A DNA stretch of 56,790 nucleotides from Candidatus Altimarinota bacterium (GTDB taxonomy: Bacteria > Patescibacteriota > Gracilibacteria > BD1-5 > UBA6164): contig CALREY010000011.1 of the NCBI GenBank assembly GCA_943356435.1, forward strand, positions 1-56,790. Direction: 5' to 3'. Under the pieces are notes generated by a model. That model searched no databases and was not told the DNA's origin. It saw nothing but the letters and a program-made list of their open reading frames with translations. Each line of letters opens with the position of its first letter. Within the stretch, counting starts at the first letter, position 1. Positions 1 to 9,686 of the stretch are shown piece after piece. A program made the translations under genes and the position numbers.

Positions 1-1593
1 TGTACAAGCTGATATGTAGAACAAACATGAACATGTGTGCAAGATGTATGTGGAAGTACAGTACCGAGTAATGCACATTCAACAGCAACAAGCCAAACAG
101 TTAGCCAAACATGGACAAGAAGTGCAAGTGCATGAGTATGTACATTTGACTGTGATACACATTATACATGGAATGGAAGTAGCTGTACAGCAGATACACA
201 AACAACAACATGTACAGGAAAACCAACAAACGCAATATGGAATACAGCAAGTAGTATAAGCCAAACATGGAATGGAACAATATGGACACCAAGTGAAAGT
301 CCGACATATAATACAAGTGGAAGTACAACTAATTGTATATATACATGTGATACATGATATCATACAGAAAATGCATGAACAAGTTGTGTAATTAATACAA
401 GAAGTTGTATAATCTCAAATGCAACAGCGACTGAAACATGGAACTGAAGTACATGGTGAACATGTACAGTAACAAGTTGTGATTCATGATATACACAAAG
501 TGGAAATGCATGTAATATAAATACATATACAGTAAGTTGAGCATTTTGAGCAAATGGAGCATGAGCAACAGTAAGTGTATGTGGTAGTAATGTTACAGCA
601 GATTGAAGCTGAAATTTCACTACTACTAGAAACTATTGAAGTACATGTAATAATATCTCAGCAACTAGAACTGGATATACTTGTAGTACATCTACGAATT
701 GACCAGCAACATTAACAAGTAATACGACAAATATAGCATGAAGTTGTAGTATTAATTCATATACAGTAAGTTGAGCATTTTGAGCAAACTGAGCATGAGC
801 AACAGTAAGTGTATGTGGTAGTAATGTTACAGCAGATTGAAGTGGTAATTTCACTACTACTAGAAATTATTGAAGTACTTGTAATAATATCTCTGCAACT
901 AGGTGAGGATATACATGTAGTACATCTACTGATTGACCAGCTAGTCTAACTAGTAATACAACTAATATATCATGAAGTTGTACTACAAATGCATTGACAT
1001 CGTGTAAAGCATTATATGATGCATGAAATACTACAGATTGAATATATACTATAGACCCAGATGGTGCAGGTTGAATAGCGTCATTTAGTGCGTATTGTGA
1101 TATGACTACAAATGGTGGATGATGGACATTAGTATCTATGGAAAGATGAGGTGGTACTAGTGTAGACTGAGCAGTATGAGCTATTTGAAGTTTTACATCA
1201 TTAAATCAATCTAATTCTTATAAGATATCAGATGCTGCATGGAGAGCTATACCATTTACTATTTGAACTAGAATAATATCATCTACTTCGGTTACTTTTT
1301 ATGTAAAATATGGTAGTTATTCTTGGAATAGTTCACTAGATACATGAGTGAGTCCAGGTACATGAAACAATATGATACCATCTTGTTCATCAAATGGTTC
1401 ATCTTGGTCAAACTGAAGACATTATCATATAGCTGATTGTCGGAATAATTTCTGAAATGATGGTTTGTATGCATTTTGAGCATGATTTGCTAGTATAAAT
1501 TGTAGTACAACAGATACATTTTCAGAATATTTAACTTGTAAAAATAGATCATCTAATTCTACATGATTTAAGAGAACAGCATGGGTAAAGTAA
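1..1593 (+). CDS. Repetitive surface protein with C-terminal fibrinogen-like YCD domain (5' partial)
   Basis: The frame is open from base 1 to TAA at 1591-1593 with UGA read as Gly, so the start lies upstream. The visible 530 residues are rich in Ser, Thr, Asn, Gly and Cys. Two near-identical 78-residue repeats (234 bp apart, about 517-750 and 751-984) each carry YTVSGAFGANGAGA and several Cys. The last 180 residues contain IASFSAYCDMTTNGGGWTLV, the hallmark of bacterial fibrinogen-like YCD (GGGWT) domains, followed by scattered Cys pairs. The family is extracellular and usually linked to binding or adhesion. I infer a large exported, disulfide-rich surface protein, possibly for contact with another cell. 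The domain call is secure; the ligand and full length are unknown. Confidence 0.8.
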
Positions 1594-1633
1594 TATAAAT
1601 ATTTATCTAGAAAATTATTCATTGAATTAATAT

Positions 1634-1667
1634 AAAAAATCAGATTGTAAAAATCTGATTTTTTTTT
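1634..1667 (+). terminator. Intrinsic terminator after the YCD-domain gene
   Basis: An 8-bp stem (AATCAGAT at 1638-1645 with ATCTGATT at 1653-1660), a 7-base loop and a run of T. It lies 40 bases past the stop codon and just before the tRNA-His promoter. Confidence 0.8.
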
Positions 1668-1693
1668 GACAATTGTCATATTTTTCATATAAT
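1666..1693 (+). promoter_or_regulatory. Promoter of tRNA-His
   Basis: TTGACA at 1666-1671 and TATAAT at 1688-1693 with a 16-bp spacer: both boxes match the sigma-70 consensus. The expected start is near 1700, about 24 bases before the tRNA. The -35 box begins in the T-tract of the preceding terminator. Confidence 0.8.
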
Positions 1694-1723
1694 CCTTTTG
1701 CTTTCACAAAAAAAGCAATATAT

Positions 1724-1801
1724 GGTGCCCGTAGTTCAGTTGGTTAGAATGCCAGGTTGTGACTCTGGAGGTCGAGGGTTCGAACCCCTTCGGGCACCCC
1801 A
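1724..1801 (+). tRNA. tRNA-His (GTG), CCA encoded
   Basis: Acceptor GTGCCCG (1725-1731) pairs with CGGGCAC (1791-1797). The anticodon loop TTGTGAC gives anticodon GTG. The T-arm GAGGGTTCGAACCCCT is canonical. The extra G at 1724 (position -1, typical of histidine tRNAs) faces C1798, and CCA is encoded at 1799-1801. Confidence 0.95.
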
Positions 1802-1947
1802 TATAAATTTTTATTAAAAGTTTTAAAGTAGAAAGTTTAGGTCCTATATTAGCTTTTTACTAGAGAGATTTTTAATGATAAAATTCAAAAAGCCTTATAA
1901 AATGAATTTAAAATATTAAAATAGTATTATTTTAATATTTATTGTTA

Positions 1948-1982
1948 TATAATCGAAAACCAAACTATCAGAAATGGTAGTT
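1948..1982 (+). promoter_or_regulatory. rpsA -10 box and leader hairpin
   Basis: TATAAT at 1948-1953 has no convincing -35 box. About ten bases later AACTATC (1963-1969) can pair with GGTAGTT (1976-1982) around a 6-base loop. The hairpin would sit at the 5' end of the rpsA mRNA, 28 bases before the start codon. Control of S1 synthesis by such a leader is plausible from other bacteria but is inference here. Confidence 0.45.
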
Positions 1983-2010
1983 GTATTTTATTTTTTAATT
2001 TTATGTCATA

Positions 2011-3228
2011 ATGACAAATAAAGATTTAGCTCTGTTTGAAGAGTTATTCAAAAATTCTCCTGAGATTAAATATCCAAAACAAGGAGAAGTTATATCTGGT
2101 TCTATTATTAAAATAGAAAAAAAGAATATATTAGTAAATGTTAACAATCAATTTACTGGTTTAGTAGTTTCTAAAGAAGTAGGTAATACTATTGATTTAA
2201 GTGAATTACAAGCTGGTCAAAATATTGATATTATGGTTTTAGGAGATTCTGTTGATAGAGGTTTATTAATTCTTTCATTAAAAAGAGCTAATCAAATCAA
2301 AAATCTTACGAATTTATCTAAATTCAATGAATCTTCTGAAATTATTACTGTTAGACCTACTGAAGCAAATAAATGAGGTTTACTTGTTGATATTGATGGT
2401 TTAAAATGATTTATACCTGTATCTCAATTAACACCTATTCATTACCCTAGAGTTGAAGGTGCTGATCCAGAAAAAATATTAGAACACTTAAATAGTTTAG
2501 TTGGTGTTCCATTCAAAGTAAGAGTTATCAATGTAGATGAAGGTGGTAAAAAAATCATTTTCTCTGAAAAAGCTGCTATTGAAGAAGATAGATCAAAAGC
2601 ATTAACTACTCTAAAAGAAGGTGATATTGTAGAATGAGTAGTTTCTGGTATATTATCATATGGTTTATTCGTTACTTTTGAAGGTTTAGAATGATTAGTT
2701 CACGTTTCTGAAATCGATTGGGGACATGTTACAGATCCTTCAAAATTTGCTAAAGTTTGAATGAAAGTTAAAGTAAAAGTTATAGGACTTGATAGTGAAA
2801 AAATTTCATTATCTATTAAAAGACTTAAAGAAAATCCTTGGGATGTACTTGCAAAAAAATACAAACTTGGTGATTCAATCGTTGCTCCAATTTCTAGAAT
2901 TTCTAAATTTGGTGCATTTATGAACTTAGAATGAGATATTCAAGGTTTAATCCATTTATCTGAAATTTCACATGGTGTAGTTAAAGATATTAGAGAACAC
3001 GTAAAAGTTGGTGAAGAAGTAACTGCTAAAATTATTAATTTTGAACCTACTAAAAAAAGAATTGGTTTATCATTAAAAGCATTACAAGAAGCTCCAAAAG
3101 CTCCAGCTAAAAAAGCTAAAGCTCAAGATTCAGGAGAAGAAGAAAAAATAGATGCAGAAGTAGCAGAAACTAAAAAACCAAAAAAAGCTGCTCCTAAAAA
3201 AGAAGAAAAAATAGAAGAAACAAAATAA
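2011..3228 (+). CDS. rpsA: 30S ribosomal protein S1
   Basis: 405 residues, with six UGA codons read as Gly. S1 binds mRNA on the 30S subunit and helps translation start. Four S1 (OB-fold) repeats are visible at about residues 26-92, 105-178 (least typical), 203-273 and 287-358, with GDIVEGVVSGILSYGLFV opening the third. A basic/acidic Lys-Ala-Glu tail fills residues 366-405. The length is between four-domain Gram-positive S1 and the six-domain enterobacterial form. The start is ATG 2011; an ATG at 2003 meets a stop at once. There is no Shine-Dalgarno site. rpsB and tsf follow on the same strand. UGA makes up a minor share of its Gly codons, unlike most other genes here, as expected of a highly expressed gene. 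Confidence 0.95.
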
Positions 3229-3260
3229 CCACCCCCTACCCCCTCCTTATCAAGGCGGGG
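3229..3260. repeat. Interspersed palindromic repeat
   Basis: C-rich and G-rich arms (CCCCCT... and GGCGGGGG) directly follow the rpsA stop codon. The base composition is unlike its surroundings and resembles the other pyrimidine-arm/purine-arm elements of this window. It may also act as a transcript-end hairpin. Confidence 0.5.
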
Positions 3261-3328
3261 GACAAAATAGGAAAAAACTAATTATTTTTGGGAGTCTTAA
3301 TAATAATTAAGAACAAATATAATTATTA

Positions 3329-3346
3329 AAGTCTATATTTAGACTT
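3329..3346 (+). promoter_or_regulatory. Hairpin in the rpsB leader
   Basis: AAGTCTA (3329-3335) and TAGACTT (3340-3346) form a perfect 7-bp stem with a TATT loop, 24 bases before the rpsB start. No T-tract follows, so it is not a terminator. S2 autoregulation through leader RNA is known in other bacteria; applying it here is inference. Confidence 0.4.
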
Positions 3347-3370
3347 GCTTATTTAATAATAAAATTAAAG

Positions 3371-4168
3371 ATGGATAAAAGTGTATTAAATTCAATGTTT
3401 GAAAGTTTGTTACATATTGGTAACAAAACTAACTACTGGAACCCAAAAATGAAAAGTTATATTTATGGTTCAGTTAATGGTATTCATGTAATTGACTTAA
3501 CTAAAACTGCTAATAAATTAGAAGAAGTTAAATCAGAATTAAAAGCATTACATGCTGAAGGTAAAAAAATTCTTTTCGTAGCTACAAAATTACAATCTAG
3601 AGATGCATTTATCAGCTTAGCTGAAGCAACTGGACACTACTATGTTGCAGAAAAATGGGTACCTGGTTTATTAACAAACTTCAAAACAATTAAAAGAAGA
3701 ATCGCTACATATGTAAAATTATTAAAAGATTCTGAAACAGGAGGGTTTGAATGATTAACTAAAAAAGAAATAGCTTGAAAATTATTAGAATTAGAAAAAT
3801 TAGATAAAGCATTCAAATGATTAAAAGAAATGAAAAAAACTCCAGATGTTATTTTCGTAGTTGATGGAGTATATGAAGAACAAGCTATTAAAGAAGCAAA
3901 TTCTTTAAAAATTAGATCATATGCAATATTAAATACAAATGGTAATGATACATTAGTAGATAATTGTATTCCTGCTAATACTAATTCAGTTAAATCTACT
4001 GAATATATTGCTAATGCTATTCAAGCTGAATTAGCTTGAGTAAAAGTTAATGCTGCTGCAGGAAATGCAAAAGTTGCAAAAATTGATTCTACTAAAGTAA
4101 GTGGTGAGAAAAAAGCTCCTGCTAAAAAAGTAGAAGTAAAAAAAGCTGTGAAAACTGAAGAAAAATAG
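3371..4168 (+). CDS. rpsB: 30S ribosomal protein S2
   Basis: 265 residues with four UGA-encoded glycines. S2 assembles late onto the 30S subunit, near S1. Family features are visible: HIGNKTNYWNPKMKSYIYG near residue 17, the stretch IHVIDLTKT, EKWVPGLLTNF, and PDVIFVVDG followed by EANSLKIRSYAILNTN. A Lys-Ala-rich tail extends the C-terminus by about 40 residues. ATG 3371 is preceded by AT-rich sequence without a Shine-Dalgarno site. It sits between rpsA and tsf, a common neighbourhood for rpsB and tsf, here separated from tsf by a membrane-protein gene. Confidence 0.95.
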
Positions 4169-4233
4169 TTAGAATAAATCATTTCCTATGTAAAAGTAGG
4201 GAATGATAAAATTATCTTCTCATTTTTAAGACT

Positions 4234-4803
4234 ATGGAAAATAATAATGTTTCTAATACTGATAGATTAAAGGCTTGATTATGCTATTTCCCATTAGGTT
4301 GAGCAATTTTGTATTTTATAGAACAAAAAAAATCAGAATATTTGATGAAACATATCAAATATGGTTCTTTTTTATTCATCTGATATATAATTGTTAGAAT
4401 GATTTTTTGGTGATTATATTTACCTATAGGATGATTGTTACTTATTGCATATATTGGTCTAGCTATATATTTTTGACTGAAAGCATATAACTGAGAAAAT
4501 TTCAATATAGAAGCGATAGATAATATGTATCCAGAAAATAAAAATTGAGCTCAAAATACAGCTAATTCAAATAACATGACTACTAATAATAGTCAAAATA
4601 CAACACAAAGAGAAGAATTCGATGAAAATGGAAATACAAATGAATCAGTGATAAAAACAGATAATATAGTAGTAAATAAGATAGCAAATGGAATTTCAAA
4701 TGTAGTAAAAAATGTGAAAAGTGATAATAAAGATGAATTTGCAGAAGATAATAGTACAAAACAAGAAGATAATAAAAAGAATGATGATGTGTTAGATTTT
4801 TAA
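4234..4803 (+). CDS. DUF4870/Tic20-like small membrane protein
   Basis: 189 residues. The N-terminal half has the layout of DUF4870 proteins: a short N-terminus leading to LCYFPLGGAILYFI, a polar stretch EQKKSEYLMKHIKYG, and two further hydrophobic segments to about residue 85. The family has about three membrane spans and no settled function. The C-terminal 100 residues are Asn-, Asp-, Glu- and Lys-rich and probably disordered in the cytoplasm. It lies between rpsB and tsf with no obvious promoter of its own, so it may be co-transcribed with them. The family assignment is from memory of the pattern and is moderately sure; the membrane nature is clear. Confidence 0.7.
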
Positions 4804-4810
4804 GGAAAAA

Positions 4811-4865
4811 TAACTATCCCTATCCTGAATCCTTTCCCTTTAATAAAAGAGAAAGGGGCTACAAA
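4811..4865. repeat. Interspersed palindromic repeat (CCTGAATCC type)
   Basis: The motif CCTGAATCCTTTCCCTT, a short AT loop, then AGAGAAAGGGGCTACA. The same order of blocks recurs at 26836-26880 and 35736-35790, and in reverse orientation at 33301-33346. It lies between the membrane-protein gene and tsf. Confidence 0.8.
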
Positions 4866-4926
4866 AAGTAGACAATTCAAGATTAAAATAGAGGATAAAA
4901 GATTTATTTTATAAAACAAAATAATT

Positions 4927-5715
4927 ATGGCAATTACAGCTGCACAAGTAAAAGAATTAAGAGAAATTACAGGTATCGGTATGATGGAATGTAAAAAAGC
5001 TCTTGAAGAAACTGATGGAGATATGGATAAAGCAATTGAAGAATTAAGAAAAAAAGGTTTAGCTAAAGCTGCAAAAAAAGCTGATAGAGAAACTACAGAA
5101 GGATGAATAAAAATAGAAGTAGAATGAGATAAAGCATATGTTGTTTCTGTTTCATGTGAAACTGATTTCTTAGCTAATTCAGATAGATTCAAAGCTATGT
5201 TAGCAGAAGTATTAAACTTCTTAAAAGCTAATGGAGTTGATTCAAAAGAAGCTGCACAAGAAATGATTAATAATAATTTTTCTTTAGAATTAGGTGAAAA
5301 TTTACAAATAAGAGAATACAACATATTATCAGGATCAAAAATCGGAGCATATGTTCACTCAAATGGTAAATTAGCAGCTACTGTTATTTCTAAATCTAGT
5401 GAAACTAGTGAAGAAAAATTAAAACAAGTAGCTATGCATATCACTGCTGCTAAACCTGAATACTTATCACCAGCAGAAATTTCTGATGAAATAGTTGCAA
5501 ATGAGCAAAGAATTCAATTAGAAATAATGAAAAATGACCCAAAAATGGGTAATAAACCAGATGATGTTTTATTAAAAATCATCGAAGGTAAAATGGGGAA
5601 ATTCAAATCTGAAATATCTTTATTAGAACAAGATTTCGTAATGGATCCAAATGTAAAAGTAAAAGATTTCATCGGACACGATGTATTAGTTGCATTTACT
5701 AGATACAGTATATAA
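4927..5715 (+). CDS. tsf: Translation elongation factor Ts
   Basis: 262 residues with only two UGA codons. EF-Ts is the guanine-nucleotide exchange factor of EF-Tu. The N-terminal UBA-like domain carries [19 protein letters not shown] (residues 9-27), where other bacteria have RTGAGMMDCKKAL. TDFLA at residues 79-83 is the conserved TDF motif that contacts EF-Tu. The core follows, with [13 protein letters not shown]. The end LEQDFVMDP...VKDFIG matches the usual C-terminal signature. ATG 4927 is the only start that keeps the N-terminal domain. rpsB lies upstream. Confidence 0.96.
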
Positions 5716-5752
5716 AAGTAAATGAAATAGTGAACAATTATGATATAAAGCC

Positions 5753-5780
5753 TTGTAAAATATTCACTTTTCGTTATACT
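5753..5780 (+). promoter_or_regulatory. Probable tRNA-Trp promoter
   Basis: TTGTAA (5753-5758), a 16-bp spacer and TATACT (5775-5780). The spacing is the same as at the other good promoters of this window. The start would fall near 5787, just before the leader hairpin. Confidence 0.55.
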
Positions 5781-5790
5781 TATTTCAATA

Positions 5791-5835
5791 ATCCATACTT
5801 GAATTCTCTAGCTTAGGCCGGAGACTCAAGTGGAT
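5791..5835 (+). other. Long stem-loop immediately 5' of tRNA-Trp
   Basis: ATCCA (5791-5795) and ACTTGA (5797-5802) pair with TCAAGT (5826-5831) and GGAT (5832-5835). A second short pairing, TCTC with GAGA, lies inside. The stem ends two bases before the tRNA, so it probably forms the 5' leader removed by RNase P. No known RNA family is recognised. Confidence 0.45.
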
Positions 5836-5837
5836 AT

Positions 5838-5912
5838 AGCTCCATATTTCATCGGTTAGAATTCGGGATTCCAAATCCCGCGAGCTAGGTTCGACTCCTA
5901 GTGGGGCTGCCA
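5838..5912 (+). tRNA. tRNA-Trp (CCA), CCA encoded
   Basis: Acceptor AGCTCCA (5838-5844) pairs with TGGGGCT (5902-5908), including one G-T pair. The anticodon stem is CGGGA/TCCCG with loop TTCCAAA, giving anticodon CCA. The T-arm is CTAGG-TTCGACT-CCTAG, the discriminator is G, and CCA is encoded at 5910-5912. A CCA anticodon reads UGG and not UGA, which supports UGA not being Trp here. The D-stem is weak, with three clear pairs. Confidence 0.88.
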
Positions 5913-5923
5913 TTAAAACTAAT

Positions 5924-5950
5924 AAATACCCTTTTCGGGTATTTTTTTTA
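5924..5950 (+). terminator. Terminator of the tRNA-Trp unit
   Basis: AAATACCC (5924-5931) pairs with GGGTATTT (5937-5944) around a five-base loop and is followed by further T residues. Confidence 0.85.
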
Positions 5951-6035
5951 TTTTTAAATAGCATTTTATTGGAATCGAATAGGAGCAAAATAATAATAGA
6001 TTTTTAAGTTTATCTTTCGGATGCCCGACTTGCGG

Positions 6036-6056
6036 CGACTCCTAGTGTGGCTGCCA
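6036..6056 (+). repeat. Partial copy of the tRNA-Trp 3' end
   Basis: Twenty-one bases repeat the tRNA-Trp T-arm and acceptor 3' end, including CCA, with one difference (GTGTGG for GTGGGG). No 5' half of a tRNA precedes it. Such 3'-end copies are typical scars of integration at tRNA genes; 6210-9156, of unknown function, follows. Confidence 0.6.
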
Positions 6057-6209
6057 TAACATGATAAAAAATTAAGGTAAAATTAGTATAGTTTAATTAT
6101 GCTAAATATTTTATATTAAGTTATTGGCTTTATGATAAAATATTATTACTTGAGTTTTATTATGTTATAGCTATAATATAGATATTTAAATTTATATAAC
6201 ATAACTATT

Positions 6210-6689
6210 ATGTGAAGAAGAAAAACTAAAAATAAATCTAAAAAGAAAAGTATAAATAAAGAGATAAATAGGAAAAATAACATTGATAAGTTATATAAGA
6301 AACAAAAATTAAATATAAATTATACTAATATAAGAACTTATATTTCCTGTAAAATAGATTACTTTACAAATTCTATTTTACTAAAGATAGTAACATTATT
6401 ATCAGAAATTAAAGTTATTATTTTAAATTGATTAAAAATATTAAGACAACATTTTTTACCAAGACTTATAATACTTTTTTTAGTATGGTCTATTTTTAGG
6501 TTATTTTTATATATTTTAAATAAAACTAATATTGATATTTCAATGTTACCTATAATATGAAATTTAAACTTTAAATTAAATTATTTTTTTACAACAATTT
6601 TAGATATATGGTTAATTGTAGGAATTATTTCCTTTTTTATAATTACATTATTTAAAATGATAACAGAAGCTAAAAATGATAAAATATAA
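6210..6689 (+). CDS. Small membrane protein, unknown
   Basis: 159 residues. A basic Lys/Arg/Asn-rich N-terminus of about 45 residues is followed by hydrophobic segments at about residues 85-108 and 130-155. I recognise no family. The last 14 bases overlap the start of the next gene, so the two are probably translated together and may work as a membrane pair. Codon use is extremely AT-rich. The start ATG 6210 is followed at once by a UGA (Gly). Confidence 0.6.
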
Positions 6690-9156
6690 CTCATTATTTC
6701 CATCTATATTATGTAATTTAAAAAAATTAATTTATTTGTATATACCTTATTTACTTATATTATCATATTTTTTTTATATTGGTAATTATATTTATTGGTT
6801 ATTATTCTTTTTATATGCACTAATATTAGAAATAATAGATTATTATCCTAATATGCAAAATTCAATTATCACAATATTTGTAAATAAATTAGAAAAAATT
6901 TTAAAAATCATTTTATCATTTATCTATAGTTTATTTATATTAGTAAAAACTTGGTCAATTATTTGAATATTATCTATAATATTATTTTTTATATTATGTT
7001 ATTATAGAGAAATAAATATTTTAGAAATTACAAATGACACAAAAAATTTTGCTATAAGTTTTTTATCAGTTTATATATGAATTTTTTGAGTTTTATTGTG
7101 ATTATGACTAACAACCCAACAAAGGACATTAGATAAATATAATGATGTAACATCTTATAGAATATTTAAGTATTTAGGATTATCTTATATATTTATATAT
7201 ATATTACTATTCATATTATCAACATTTTTAATTATATTAATTTCAAAGGAAGTTGTATCTTATAGTAATAGCATTATAAATTATAATAGTTATTATTTTG
7301 TACACTTTTTTATACTTACAATAGTATTCATACTATTATCAAAAAATTTCTTTTATGCAAGTACATCTAAATGAGTTATGGATATATTTTCTTCTTATCT
7401 TATTAAATTACTAAAATCAAATTCTACAAAAAATTTTTTAAAACAAAAAGATAGAATTATTAGTTTAAATGCTAGAGAAAAGAGAAGTAAAATGATATCT
7501 TTATATACTACTTTTTTGTTTAAAACTGGAGATTTTCTTTTTTGAAAACCTTTATATCCATCATTATGATACTATAAATGAAATACAGAGCAAATACTAA
7601 TAGATGATACTAAAATATTATTTAGAATATGATTAAGTAATATAGAAAATAAAAATTCTGTAACATTTAAATATTGTTTAGATGCAATAGATCAAATATT
7701 TGATGCATATTTAAATTATTGAGATCAATATAATTGATCAGATAAATTTTCCTTATTTCTACAGCAAGAGATAGAAGCATTATTTAAATTAGCTTTAGAA
7801 AAAGATTATCAGCCTGAATTATTAGAATTGATTGTAAAATTTCTTTCTAATATTATATTGAAAGCTAGTAAAGTTCGTATTAAAAATCTTTCACAACATA
7901 CTGAAACTGGTATATTTGAGAGAATGTTAAAAGATTTTTTTATTCTATCTTGGAGTAAAAAGAATTCATCAGCTACTACACTTATAATTATTAATTTAAA
8001 ATCTATATGATATAGTTATATTGAACAAAATAAGTATAAACCTGCTTTGTCTACTATTAATATATTATTTGAAATTTGATTATTAATATCTACTTTAGAA
8101 TATTTTTGGTGAAGAACAGTAACAAAACATGTTATAGGACATATTATAAATGTATATTATAAAATTGTTCAATTTATTATATATGATAAGAATGATTATA
8201 TTAGTTTACAAAACTATGAAATAGAAAAAATTTATAAGAATTTAAAAGTACTATTAAAAAATTTCTATGTTCAAGCTGCACAAATTGATTATTCTCATAG
8301 ACTATCAATGTTTTTTTATGATGATTTATATAATATATTTGATAGACATGATGAGTCAAGATATAGACCAATTTATGATTATTTTAAACAAATAGTATAT
8401 GAAATTTGAATTACAAATAAAGTTAGTAAAAAGAAATTTTTATACCAAGAATTATCAAGATTACTAGATTTATTTAATTTTACCATTAGATTAAATATTA
8501 AAGAATATTACGAATATCAGGATTATAGTGGTTTTTTCTATAATATAATTTATACTATGTATATCTTATTTATTTATGAAACTGATGATAATCTTAGAAA
8601 AATACTTTTAAATACTTTAGAAACTAATTTTTCAAATTTCTTTAAGCTAAAATTAGAATGAATTTGAGATTTTGATAATGATACTGGTAATAATATATAC
8701 TCAACAATAGTTATTTTTATAATATGATCAAGAAAGGATAATGAATTTCTAAAAATATTATTACCTTCAATTATAAATATATTAGAAAACTTTAGTAATT
8801 ATAATGATACAAATGACTTATACTGACATAATAGAGAATATTTATATAAGTATATTTTATTTATTACTTCTTGGATTTTTACATTTCATTTTAATTTAGA
8901 AATTTATAAAACTTTAGAAAAATTTTTATATGAAAATTATAGGTTTAAAAAAGAGTATTGAACATATAGTTGGTGAAGTTTTAATGAATGAAAATTTTCA
9001 CTTTATAATTTTCCTTCTGATTGAGATGAGTTCTCAAGATGAGAATGAAAAATATGGCAATCAAATTTAAATTGTTTTAGAGATAATGATTTTAAATTAA
9101 CGGATAGTTGATATAAAATTTTTTGTGATTATATGAATACAGAAAGAAAATTATAG
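6676..9156 (+). CDS. Large membrane protein with cytoplasmic domain, unknown
   Basis: 826 residues. Residues 1-230 hold about six hydrophobic segments. GIFGVLLGLGLTTQQRTLDKY follows the fourth, and the arrangement loosely recalls DUF2254-type membrane proteins, but this is weak. The remaining 590 residues form a mostly helical polar domain rich in Asn, Tyr, Ile and Lys without catalytic motifs I can name. It overlaps the upstream small membrane protein by 14 bases. With the tRNA scar upstream and the strongly AT-biased composition, it may belong to an acquired island. Function unknown. Confidence 0.7.
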
Positions 9157-9260
9157 ATTTTTTAATAACCCATTGCTACCCATAATCTCGTATCTAATAT
9201 TCTCTACAATCTTCTACCATTTTACAACAAAATGCAAAAAATACATTATATTTAATAAGC

Positions 9261-9289
9261 AAAAAGACTAAGTATTACTTAGTCTTTTT
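9261..9289. terminator. Bidirectional terminator
   Basis: AAAAAGACTAAGT (9261-9273) and ACTTAGTCTTTTT (9277-9289) form a perfect 13-bp stem with an ATT loop. It ends the plus-strand membrane-protein pair and the minus-strand lipoprotein gene. Confidence 0.85.
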
Positions 9290-9318
9290 AAAAATTAGAA
9301 ATTCTTAATGAAATTTTT

Positions 9319-9495
9319 TTAATTCATTCTTTTAAGAGTTTCTGCAGTTTTTTTACAATCAGTTTTTTTTCCTAGGTGTGTACATTCGGGTTTATCACCA
9401 GATTTTTTTATGTATATGAAATCATTACTTATGTGATTTTCAGCACAACCACTAATAACTAAGATAAAAATAGATACTATAAAGACTTTGTACAT
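9319..9495 (-). CDS. Small lipoprotein, unknown
   Basis: 58 residues beginning MYKVFIVSILILVISGCAEN: a short hydrophobic signal ending in the lipobox ISGC, so the mature protein is predicted to be lipid-anchored at Cys17. The rest is polar with two more Cys. The start is supported by a strong AGGAGG site 7 bases upstream (on the minus strand), which most genes here lack. None of its three glycines uses UGA. Too short to assign a function; it may be an acquired gene. Confidence 0.7.
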   Translation of the reverse strand: MYKVFIVSIFILVISGCAENHISNDFIYIKKSGDKPECTHLGKKTDCKKTAETLKRMN

Positions 9496-9566
9496 ATTCC
9501 TCCTATTTTATAAATTTGTTCAAAATCATCAATTATATTAAAAGAAAATCATGTATTGTCAATACT

Positions 9567-9617
9567 ATTGAGAAAATCCTAGAGATTGTGTTAAGAGGTA
9601 AATACTAGAAGAGATGT
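9567..9617 (+). pseudogene. Fragment of a Nudix gene
   Basis: These 51 bases match 10696-10746 inside the Nudix gene downstream at 48 positions. Read in that frame they give GENPRDCVKR, a TAA, then LEEM, a decayed Nudix box. The pieces lie on both sides of dinD, about 1.13 kb apart in direct orientation. Confidence 0.75.
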
Positions 9618-9686
9618 ATTTTATATTTTTTCTTGCATTATAAATATTATTGTATATAATATGTATATATAATTAATAATCTAAAT

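Noticed and set aside
79-854. Cys- and Leu-rich minus-strand open frames over the first kilobase
   Set aside because: They are mirror images of the repetitive plus-strand gene, which is open for 530 codons and has a recognised domain.
5838-5912. UGA as tryptophan (code 4, Mycoplasma-like)
   Set aside because: Trp positions use TGG, the tRNA-Trp anticodon is CCA, and UGA sits in GPNMGGKS and HRIGRTGRAG where Gly is invariant.
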